Assembly: GCA_023269865.1 (NCBI GenBank)
Contig: JAGDWR010000102.1
Location: forward strand, 1 to 14,657
Direction of reading: 5' to 3'
Length of the DNA: 14,657 nucleotides
DNA from: Candidatus Methanodesulfokora sp.
GTDB taxonomy: Archaea > Korarchaeota > Korarchaeia > Korarchaeales > Korarchaeaceae
In this document: positions 8,291 through 13,735 of the stretch, one piece after another
How positions within the stretch are numbered: the stretch's first letter is position 1
Layout of the letters: the number at the start of each line of letters is the position of its first letter
Notes under the pieces: model-generated
Database searches by the model: none
What the model saw: only the letters and a program-made list of their open reading frames with translations
What the model was told of the DNA's origin: nothing
Program-made: the position numbers and the translations under genes

Positions 8291-8822
8291 CAGAAACCCC
8301 CCTCAAAATCCCACTGTAGTGCTTTATCAGGGAGAGAATGGAGCGGAAAAGCAAGGCTTCCTCCGGATTAAGCCTGTCAGAAAACTTCTCCAGAGCTATT
8401 TCTGGCCCTTGAAAGCTGGCATACTTCACCAGCTTTCCAAGTCTAGCTCTCAGTATGTCATCCAGATCAACTTTAGCTCTTTCCAGTTCTGTTGCTCTTT
8501 CTGGATAATTTTTTAGCTCATTTATCGTCTCCCTGGCCCATCTAAAAAGCTGTTCACTTATCTGAACTGGTCTGAGGGAGCTCTTCTCCTCCAGCACCAG
8601 GCTGTCGAGATATCTCAGATCCATCCTCTCCTGAACCTCAACTAAGTTCCTTCTCTCCAGTATCTCGAGAAGCCAAAGGGGGATCTTTACCCTATTTCCC
8701 TTGATCAACTTCCACTCGAGCAGATCAGAGGAGCCTATGTCCTCCTTTATCACCACATCAACTCTCTCTACGAGCTCAAGGAGCTTCATATCTTTCTCAT
8801 CCAACACTGGAAGCAGGAGCAT
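8259..8822 (-). CDS. gins23: GINS complex subunit, Gins23 type
   Basis: Subunit of archaeal GINS, which binds and activates MCM (with GAN/RecJ-like Cdc45) at replication forks. The 187-residue protein has the small beta-rich B domain first, with VKIPLWLLEIL (45-55) matching the conserved PLWLA core of Psf2/Psf3. The helical A domain follows (about 85-175). B-before-A order marks Gins23, since Gins51 is A-before-B. ATG 8822 has GAGGT just upstream. The gene heads the operon, its stop overlaps the mcm start by 32 bp, and gins23-mcm adjacency is a known archaeal arrangement that supports the call. The C-terminal tail beyond about 175 is short and charged. Confidence 0.85.
   Translation of the reverse strand: MLLLPVLDEKDMKLLELVERVDVVIKEDIGSSDLLEWKLIKGNRVKIPLWLLEILERRNLVEVQERMDLRYLDSLVLEEKSSLRPVQISEQLFRWARETINELKNYPERATELERAKVDLDDILRARLGKLVKYASFQGPEIALEKFSDRLNPEEALLFRSILSLIKHYSGILRGVSGDNRRAKDSG
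8297..8304 (-). promoter_or_regulatory. Shine-Dalgarno for the mcm GTG start
   Basis: The minus strand reads GAGGGGGG a few bases before GTG 8290, inside the end of gins23. It supports this start in preference to an internal one. Confidence 0.45.
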
Positions 8823-8849
8823 GCTACCTCATGAAAAGTGGGTGTCTCG

Positions 8850-8859
8850 ATTTTTAAGC
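8850..8859. promoter_or_regulatory. TATA-like box in the gins23/nadK divergent spacer
   Basis: The plus strand reads ATTTTTAAGC and the minus strand GCTTAAAAAT, so either strand offers a TATA-like element. On the minus strand a start about 26 bp away falls near 8828, just before gins23 ATG 8822. On the plus strand it falls near 8881, leaving a leader of about 26 nt with a Shine-Dalgarno before nadK ATG 8907. CTATAT at 8879-8884 is an alternative plus-strand box that would give a leaderless nadK. Confidence 0.5.
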
Positions 8860-8861
8860 TA

Positions 8862-8880
8862 AGTGGATACATGTTCCACT
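8862..8880. promoter_or_regulatory. 6-7-6 dyad, candidate operator before nadK
   Basis: AGTGGA (8862-8867) and TCCACT (8875-8880) are perfect inverted repeats around the 7-base spacer TACATGT. The dyad lies between the TATA-like box and the presumed nadK transcription start, where a bound repressor could block initiation. It has two half-sites only and no second copy in this window, so this is a candidate. Confidence 0.35.
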
Positions 8881-8906
8881 ATATCCCCTCCGGGAGTGAT
8901 ACGAAC

Positions 8907-9707
8907 ATGAGGATTGAGAGAGGAAAGCCCGTGAACAAAGTTTTTATTGCGGTAAGACCGGGCTTAACAAGCTTAAATGAGATAAAAGAGTCTGTTACAA
9001 GGATGTTGCTGGAATTAGGCATAAGAGTAGTGGATGATCTATCAAAAGCTGATGTAATAATGGCAATAGGCGGGGATGGAACTCTTTTGAAGGCAGTTCA
9101 TGAATCAAGGGGAAAGATACCAGTCATAGGAGTGAAGAACGGTACTTATGGAACTCTCATGGAGTTGAACCATGATAACTTAGCGGAAGGCCTCAAGAGG
9201 ATCGTTAAAGGGGATTACTTTGTGATGCTTGTTCCCTCCGTCGAGACAATGGGAGAAAGAGCTCTAAATGAGGTGCTCCTTGCAAATCAAGAGAAGGGAA
9301 AATCGATGAAGTTAGAGCTTTACATTGAGGGAGAGAGGATGAACAGCTTTATAGCAGATGGCATAGTTGCAGCAACACCAATAGGCTCATGGGCTTATTC
9401 TTTATCCCTAAATGGCCCAATATTGGATCCAAGGGTGAATGCCATGATACTAGCTTACATAGCTCCCTGGCCTCCAAGCTCGGAGATCCCCCTGAATCCC
9501 ATTGTTGTTCCTGAGGGTGTAGAAGTCACTATATCATCTGATTCAGACATGATGGTGATACCAGATGGTGTTTACAGGGGCTTAACAGTGAGAGAAGCAG
9601 TTATCCGTTTGACTGGAGAGGGTTTCATGCTGGCGACCCTCTCCAGCGATGCGAGATATTTTTATAGGAGAGTTATGGGTAGGATAAGGAGGGAGAGGCG
9701 GGGGTAG
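8907..9707 (+). CDS. nadK: NAD kinase (ATP/polyphosphate-NAD kinase family)
   Basis: Phosphorylates NAD to NADP in the cytoplasm. ATG 8907 (266 residues, MRIERGKPVNKVFIAVRPG) is preferred because GGGAGTGAT (8892-8900) lies 6 nt upstream. GTG 8838 and ATG 8871 are in frame but lie at or before the likely transcription start. Family motifs: GGDGTLL (55-61), with the catalytic Asp and Gly; Asn121-Glu122 (LNEVLL); DGIVAATPIGSWAYSLS (151-167), the nucleotide-binding signature. The last has Trp where GSTAYS is usual, and the GxNxGxLGF element is altered to GVKNGTYGTL (75-84), so this is a divergent member. The basic C-terminus runs into tRNA-Leu, and the TAG stop lies inside the tRNA. Confidence 0.88.
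   Translation: MRIERGKPVNKVFIAVRPGLTSLNEIKESVTRMLLELGIRVVDDLSKADVIMAIGGDGTLLKAVHESRGKIPVIGVKNGTYGTLMELNHDNLAEGLKRIVKGDYFVMLVPSVETMGERALNEVLLANQEKGKSMKLELYIEGERMNSFIADGIVAATPIGSWAYSLSLNGPILDPRVNAMILAYIAPWPPSSEIPLNPIVVPEGVEVTISSDSDMMVIPDGVYRGLTVREAVIRLTGEGFMLATLSSDARYFYRRVMGRIRRERRG
9658..9666 (+). promoter_or_regulatory. TATA box for tRNA-Leu inside the nadK 3' end
   Basis: ATTTTTATA lies within nadK codons for RYFYRR. Its centre is about 36 bp before the tRNA 5' end, so a start some 26 bp downstream gives a leader of about 10 nt for RNase P to remove. The match to the archaeal TATA consensus is good, so the tRNA need not depend on nadK transcription. Confidence 0.5.
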
Positions 9708-9782
9708 CCAAGCCAGGTCTACGGCGGCGGACTCAAGATCCGCTCCCTTAGGGGTTCGTGGGTTCAAATCCCACCCCCCGCA
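9698..9782 (+). tRNA. tRNA-Leu (anticodon CAA)
   Basis: The 85-nt sequence folds as a class II tRNA. The acceptor GCGGGGG (9698-9704) pairs with CCCCCGC (9775-9781) and the discriminator is A (9782). T8-A9 are followed by D stem GCC/GGC. Anticodon stem GCGGA/TCCGC encloses loop CTCAAGA, giving anticodon CAA, which reads UUG. The long variable arm contains CCCTTAGGG, and T stem GTGGG/CCCAC encloses TTCAAAT. There is no intron, and CCA is not encoded (TTC follows). The first ten bases overlap the end of nadK. Confidence 0.96.
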
Positions 9783-9831
9783 TTCAAAACAGCATTTCAT
9801 TCTCCCATTCCAGTCCATTAATAGGCTTAAG

Positions 9832-9840
9832 TATTTTTAA
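9832..9840 (+). promoter_or_regulatory. TATA box for the trmG10-RNase Z pair
   Basis: TATTTTTAA is centred about 30 bp before ATG 9866, in the 83-base gap after tRNA-Leu. A start near 9862 would give an almost leaderless message, favouring ATG 9866 over ATG 9848. Confidence 0.5.
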
Positions 9841-9865
9841 GAAGCCGATGGAAAAGTGTAGTGAT

Positions 9866-10870
9866 ATGCTCGGCTTCTACCTATCAGGTGAGCATGAAAG
9901 CCTGCCGTTTTCAGAGGTGAAGTCAATACTGGAGGCCTATGGTCTCTCATATGAGGGGGAAATCAGGATGAAGCAACTACTTCTCATAAAAACTGACGAC
10001 AGAGCGGTTGATCTGATAGCCAGGAGATCTGCATACGCAAAGGAGATCTTCTCAGTGGAGAAAATTGGAGAAACCTTATCCGATCTAGACGTAAAAATAA
10101 GGCTTTCCAAGAGATTTAGAGTGAGGTGTATAAGGATAGGAGGCTCGATGAAGGAGATATCATGCAGCGATATAGAGAGAAGGCTGGGAGGAATTCTGCT
10201 CTCACAGAATCCTGGATCAAGGGTCGATCTAAACAATCCTGAGGAGGAAGTTGTTGTATTCCTATCGGACATGATGGTTGTCGGAAAAAGCCTGGTAAAA
10301 ATAGATAGATCTGCCCTGAAGATAAGGGAGGTCTCAGCTAGGCCATTTAAGCATCCATCCTCAATGGGGCCTGTTCTAGCAAGAGCCATGGTGAATTTAT
10401 CAAGGGTTAAGGAGGGGGATCTAATGCTGGATCCATTTTTAGGAGCTGGTGGCATAGCTTTGGAGGCTCTTATGATGGGGATAAAAGTTATAGGGATAGA
10501 AATAGACGAGAGAACTGCTAAAGGGGCTCAGGAAAACATGTTCTCCTACGGCTTCTCGGAGGAGGACTTCAGAATTATATGTGGGGACTCCAGGTTTGTG
10601 AAACTGGATGAAGAGCTCGATTCCATAGTGACAGATCCTCCCTACGGAAGGGGAAGTAGCTTGAGAGGTGAGAGACTACAAGATCTCCTGAAGGAAGTGC
10701 TGAAAAATGTCCTTCCATGCCTGAGGAGAGGGGGATATCTGGTTATATCCCTTCCCCATTGGCTCAATGCGAAGGATATAATTGAAAACCACAACCTAAC
10801 CTTTGTTGAGGAGCACAGGATGAAGGTCAACAGGAGTCTTTCCAGGAAAATAATCGTGCTTAAGAGGTGA
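9866..10870 (+). CDS. trmG10: tRNA (guanine(10)-N2)-dimethyltransferase, Trm-G10/Trm11 family
   Basis: Predicted SAM-dependent methylase forming m2G/m2,2G at tRNA position 10. ATG 9866 (334 residues, MLGFYLSGEHESLPFSEVKS) starts at the conserved N-terminus and follows the TATA box properly; the longest open frame would begin inside tRNA-Leu and is not credible. A THUMP-type RNA-binding region occupies about residues 1-150. RPFKHPSSMGPVLARAMVNL (159-178) is the typical linker to the Rossmann methylase. SAM motif I is DPFLGAGGI (189-197), with acidic IEID at 211-214, and motif IV is DPPYG (257-261), as expected for guanine-N2 methylases. RNase Z follows after 4 bp, so the two tRNA-maturation genes are probably co-transcribed. 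Confidence 0.9.
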   Translation: MLGFYLSGEHESLPFSEVKSILEAYGLSYEGEIRMKQLLLIKTDDRAVDLIARRSAYAKEIFSVEKIGETLSDLDVKIRLSKRFRVRCIRIGGSMKEISCSDIERRLGGILLSQNPGSRVDLNNPEEEVVVFLSDMMVVGKSLVKIDRSALKIREVSARPFKHPSSMGPVLARAMVNLSRVKEGDLMLDPFLGAGGIALEALMMGIKVIGIEIDERTAKGAQENMFSYGFSEEDFRIICGDSRFVKLDEELDSIVTDPPYGRGSSLRGERLQDLLKEVLKNVLPCLRRGGYLVISLPHWLNAKDIIENHNLTFVEEHRMKVNRSLSRKIIVLKR

Positions 10871-10871
10871 T
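10864..10871 (+). promoter_or_regulatory. Shine-Dalgarno for RNase Z across the trmG10 stop
   Basis: GAGGTGAT sits 3 nt before ATG 10875 and contains the TGA stop of trmG10 (10868-10870). This suggests translational coupling of the two genes. Confidence 0.6.
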
Positions 10872-10874
10872 AGA

Positions 10875-11780
10875 ATGAGGATAATATTCCTCGGAACAAG
10901 CGCAGCTGTCCCAACAGTGGACAGATCCCTATCATCAATAGCAGTAGATGTGGGCAGGGAGTATGCGCTGATAGATGCAGGAGAGGGGACTCAAAAACAG
11001 ATAATGCTTTCCGGACTTGGTTTCGGCAAGCTCTCCAGGATAATAATAACCCATCTCCATGGGGATCACTACTTCGGAGTTTTTCCATTGCTTCAGACAA
11101 TGAGCATACTCGGCAGAAGCAGGCCGCTGGATATAATTGCACCAACTGGATTCAGCCTGGTATACAAAGCCCTTAAGGAGATAACGCCAACTCTCACCTC
11201 ATACGATGTCAGAATTACTGAGGTGAACGGGGAAAGCGAGTTCAGGTTCTCCAACTGCACTATCAAGATGTTCCCCGTGGACCATGGAAACACGCCTACT
11301 TATGGTATATCGATAAAGGAGGACGATAAGCCGGGCAAGTTTGATCCGGAGAAATCCGATAAACTGGGAGTTCCAGTTGAGCTGAGAGGAATTCTTCAGA
11401 GGGGCATACCGATAAAGCTTCCTGATGGGAGAATTGTCAGACCTGAGGATGTCATGGGCCCTCCAAGAAAGGGGGCAAAGGTGGTCTTCTCCTCCGACAC
11501 ACGTCCATGCGATTCACTGAGAAGGGAAGCTGAGGAGGCTGATTTATTAATACACGAGGCTACATACGACGATGATAAAAAGGAAAGAGCTGAGAAGACA
11601 GGTCACAGCACTTTATCTGAGGCCATAGAAGTTGGAGTAACATCTAAAGCGAGGAAGATAGTTCTGACCCATTTCAGCGCGAGGTACAAGAAGGAGGATT
11701 TAGAGAGGATGGAAGCCAGAATTAAAGAGAAGTACAACAACGTGATCTTTGCCAGGGATCTCATGGTCCTGGATCTTTGA
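10875..11780 (+). CDS. rnz: Ribonuclease Z (tRNA 3' endonuclease)
   Basis: Cuts precursor tRNA after the discriminator base, before CCA addition, which matters here because the neighbouring tRNA-Leu lacks an encoded CCA. The 301-residue protein is a short-form (ElaC) metallo-beta-lactamase. It starts MRIIFLGTSAAVPT and has the metal motif HLHGDH (60-65), His137 (PVDHG), Asp208 (SSDTR) and His266 in LTHFSARY. The inserted exosite region includes PEDVMGPPRKG (190-200), characteristic of RNase Z as opposed to other lactamase-fold nucleases. The length is typical. The start has an obvious Shine-Dalgarno. The 3' end overlaps the convergent UPF0201 gene by 20 bp. Confidence 0.95.
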   Translation: MRIIFLGTSAAVPTVDRSLSSIAVDVGREYALIDAGEGTQKQIMLSGLGFGKLSRIIITHLHGDHYFGVFPLLQTMSILGRSRPLDIIAPTGFSLVYKALKEITPTLTSYDVRITEVNGESEFRFSNCTIKMFPVDHGNTPTYGISIKEDDKPGKFDPEKSDKLGVPVELRGILQRGIPIKLPDGRIVRPEDVMGPPRKGAKVVFSSDTRPCDSLRREAEEADLLIHEATYDDDKKERAEKTGHSTLSEAIEVGVTSKARKIVLTHFSARYKKEDLERMEARIKEKYNNVIFARDLMVLDL

Positions 11781-12234
11781 TCATAGAGAGGAACTCCTCA
11801 GTGCTCAGCTCTTTAATTATCCTACCTTTCTCAGTTTTTGGGGCAAGCCAGTCTATAAGAGCATTTATTGCACCAGTAGCTCTTATTATAACCTCTATTG
11901 CCCCGAGAGGAGATTCCTCCTCCGTCTCACATAGATGAACTCTTCCGTTGAAAGCAGCTTGTTTATGAAGCAATATTCTAGTTTCGTCCCCATGAGCATT
12001 GAATTTAAGCAGCATTCTTGCTGTATCTAAGATTTTATTGCTTCTCAAGCTATCCCTAAGTTTCATCAAGCATTCATATCTGTTGGATAAAATTCTTATC
12101 TCCTTAACTGATTCCCCTGATATCTCCACTTCATCAACGTTCTCATCAAAGGGAATGACATTTTTCACAGCAATAAGAACTCTTTCAGTGCTCTCCGAAG
12201 GATATGCTCTTGTCCAGACCTCTATATACATCAT
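11761..12234 (-). CDS. UPF0201 (DUF54/COG1931) family protein
   Basis: Archaea-specific conserved protein of unknown function; as I recall, the fold resembles ribosomal protein L5, so RNA binding has been suggested. Family blocks in the 157 residues: ILDTARMLL (68-76), HKQAAFNGRVH (90-100), EESPLGAIEV (106-115) and LIDWLAPKT (126-134). Two ATG codons stand together at 12234 and 12231; an AAGGTGG just upstream (12238-12244) spaces slightly better for the second. The first 50 bases overlap the end of the Toprim gene, so the pair is co-transcribed. The 3' end overlaps RNase Z by 20 bp tail-to-tail. Confidence 0.82.
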   Translation of the reverse strand: MMYIEVWTRAYPSESTERVLIAVKNVIPFDENVDEVEISGESVKEIRILSNRYECLMKLRDSLRSNKILDTARMLLKFNAHGDETRILLHKQAAFNGRVHLCETEEESPLGAIEVIIRATGAINALIDWLAPKTEKGRIIKELSTEEFLSMIKDPGP

Positions 12235-12604
12235 CCACCACCTTGCAGAAGTCCTCTATCTTCTCGGGCAGGCCCAAAGCCCTGTACTGATGCCTGATCC
12301 ACCTAAGTATCCTGCCTCCTCCGTACTCTATCTCCCTAGATAGCCTGGATGCCATCTCCGAGCCCTCTCTATCAAAATCAGTCAGAATTATGAAGCTCTT
12401 TCCCTTGAAAATACTTAATCCATCCCTCTTTACAAGAGCCTCTATCTCCCTAGCATAAACTATTTCTCCAGAGATTCCGGCTGACCTAAGTGCATCTCTG
12501 TCCTTTTTCCCCTCAACTATTATTACAGCTCCTTCTCTAGATGCATTTTCTATTCTTGATATCCAATCGGCTACATCGACTTTAGACCTACATCCTCTTC
12601 TCAT
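12185..12604 (-). CDS. Small Toprim-domain protein, UPF0292-like
   Basis: A single Toprim domain of the primase/topoisomerase/OLD/RNase M5 group, predicted to bind Mg2+ and possibly cut or bind nucleic acid; the substrate is unknown. ATG 12604 (139 residues, MRRGCRSKVDV) is chosen over an in-frame TTG at 12637, which lies inside the promoter. The Toprim motifs are VEGKKD, with catalytic-type Glu at residue 31, and LTDFDREG, with Asp76 and Asp78, in the spacing of the archaeal UPF0292 family. There is no further catalytic domain. It shares a promoter region with the divergent membrane regulator, and its 3' end overlaps UPF0201. Confidence 0.8.
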   Translation of the reverse strand: MRRGCRSKVDVADWISRIENASREGAVIIVEGKKDRDALRSAGISGEIVYAREIEALVKRDGLSIFKGKSFIILTDFDREGSEMASRLSREIEYGGGRILRWIRHQYRALGLPEKIEDFCKVVDDVYRGLDKSISFGEH

Positions 12605-12618
12605 TGTGTAGATCCCAT

Positions 12619-12630
12619 CCTTATATATGG
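12619..12630 (-). promoter_or_regulatory. Second TATA-like element before the Toprim gene
   Basis: The minus strand reads CATATATAAGG, a good TATA match by composition. Its centre is only about 21 bp before ATG 12604, slightly short for a leaderless start. It may compete with the box at 12639-12646. Confidence 0.3.
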
Positions 12631-12638
12631 TGTGCAAC

Positions 12639-12646
12639 TATTTAAG
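12639..12646. promoter_or_regulatory. TATA-like box shared by the Toprim gene and the membrane regulator
   Basis: The plus strand reads TATTTAAG, centred 26 bp before ATG 12668, a textbook spacing for a leaderless message. The minus strand reads CTTAAATA; a start near 12616 would give the Toprim gene a leader of about 12 nt. Confidence 0.5.
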
Positions 12647-12667
12647 TGGATGCCCTTCAGGAGTCGC

Positions 12668-13735
12668 ATGATGAACTCACACCTAGTGCTTTTACTGCTC
12701 ATACTGCTCCTACTGCCTCTAGCTGAAGTATTGGGAGATCAGGAGGCAAAAATAGAATCCATGAAAGTCAAACTCATGATCTTCACTGGTGATTATGCCC
12801 TGCTCAGCTATGAGGGTGAGCTAACTGCTGGAAGCACTGCTGTTAAATCTCTTGTGTTTCCCCTGGTGGAGTGGAACAGATGGATGGCATCAGTTGAGGT
12901 GAGGAGAATAAAGGCAGTTAATCACTCTGATAATCTGGAAATAGCAATTGTGAACACCACATACTATGCTGCAAATGTCCTTGTAACATTCAAGGAACCA
13001 ATCAAGCCTAGAAGCAGTGAGAAGTTCAGCTTTGTGGTAAACATAAGCAGAAGCATTTTTGTGATACCCAGAGGTGAGGGAGGAGACTTCAGCCTGCTTT
13101 TCTATATCATATGCCCGAATGCCACGCTAGCGAAAGAAAAACTCGAAGTCTCAGCACTGCTTCCAAAGGGAAGCCTCATAAAACCATCGGATGTTCCCAG
13201 TCCATTTACAGCATCGGAGATACCTGAGGGCGTGCTGGTGGAGTGGTTAGCTCCAGCCCTCATATGGCCGACAGCAACAGGATTCCAGTTTGTCTATGTG
13301 ACAAACTACCGGGTACAGCCGACGCCTAGCAACACACCGCCACCACCACCTCCTCCCAAACAGCTGCCTATTTTGCCAATTCTTGCTTCTATTCTTGTAA
13401 TTCTGCTTGCTTCTACACTAATTCTGGTGAGAAAAAGGAAAAGAAGGGGCAGAGTGGCAGTTCCAAAGGACATAGAGCTTAGGATAAACTCCCTGGATGA
13501 TGATGAGCTGAGAGTCCTCATGAAAGTAGCTGAAATAAGGAATGGTGTGAAGCAGAAGGATCTATCCGATCTCGTGGGATTCTCTAAGGCAAAAATTTCT
13601 AGAATTTTGAAGAAATTGGACAACATGGGGCTAGTAGTAAGAGAAGATATGAGAAAAACCAAGATAATAAAAGTTGAGGAATCCATAAGGGAGATCCTGA
13701 TTAACAGAGCTAAAAAGAATGATAAAGTCAGCTGA
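12668..13735 (+). CDS. Membrane-anchored winged-helix protein with extracellular domain, putative regulator
   Basis: I do not recognise a named family. ATG 12668 gives 355 residues and lies 26 bp after a TATA box; a GTG at 12632 would lie before that box. Seen in order: signal peptide with a leucine run (about 6-18), probable cleavage near Gly23; extracellular beta-rich domain (about 24-218) with N-glycosylation sequons at 85, 96, 125 and 151; linker with seven prolines in a row (about 218-231); one membrane helix (233-254); basic stop-transfer RKRKRRGR; cytoplasmic winged helix (about 269-338) with QKDLSDLVGFSKAKISRILKKL as the likely helix-turn-helix. Inference: a one-component sensor whose outer domain signals to a DNA-binding inner domain. 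The ligand and target are unknown. The 3' end overlaps the NOG1 gene by 8 bp. Confidence 0.72.
   Translation: MMNSHLVLLLLILLLLPLAEVLGDQEAKIESMKVKLMIFTGDYALLSYEGELTAGSTAVKSLVFPLVEWNRWMASVEVRRIKAVNHSDNLEIAIVNTTYYAANVLVTFKEPIKPRSSEKFSFVVNISRSIFVIPRGEGGDFSLLFYIICPNATLAKEKLEVSALLPKGSLIKPSDVPSPFTASEIPEGVLVEWLAPALIWPTATGFQFVYVTNYRVQPTPSNTPPPPPPPKQLPILPILASILVILLASTLILVRKRKRRGRVAVPKDIELRINSLDDDELRVLMKVAEIRNGVKQKDLSDLVGFSKAKISRILKKLDNMGLVVREDMRKTKIIKVEESIREILINRAKKNDKVS

Noticed and set aside
8838..8906. Longer nadK from GTG 8838 or ATG 8871
   Set aside because: Both starts lie at or before the predicted transcription start and lack a Shine-Dalgarno; ATG 8907 has one, and the family fold starts there.
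9582..9818. Minus-strand 78-codon ORF containing WDLNPRTPKG
   Set aside because: It is the antisense reading of tRNA-Leu and the nadK end; such translated tRNA fragments are a common false prediction.
9758..9865. Longer trmG10 starting at GTG 9758
   Set aside because: The start lies in the T arm of tRNA-Leu and upstream of the TATA box; family homology begins at MLGFYLSGEH (9866).
10642..11145. 167-codon minus-strand ORF across trmG10 and RNase Z
   Set aside because: It is antisense to two conserved genes, has a Cys/Leu/Ser-rich shadow composition and no family motif.
12643..12653. TAAGTGGATGC resembling TAAGTGGATAC at 8860-8870, both beside divergent TATA-like boxes
   Set aside because: Ten of eleven bases match, but the distance to the boxes differs and only one site has the inverted partner; two copies in this window are not enough to call a shared operator.
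13330..13360. CCACCACCACCTCCTCCC tract as a DNA repeat
   Set aside because: It simply encodes the polyproline linker of the membrane regulator and shows no conserved spacer or larger unit.
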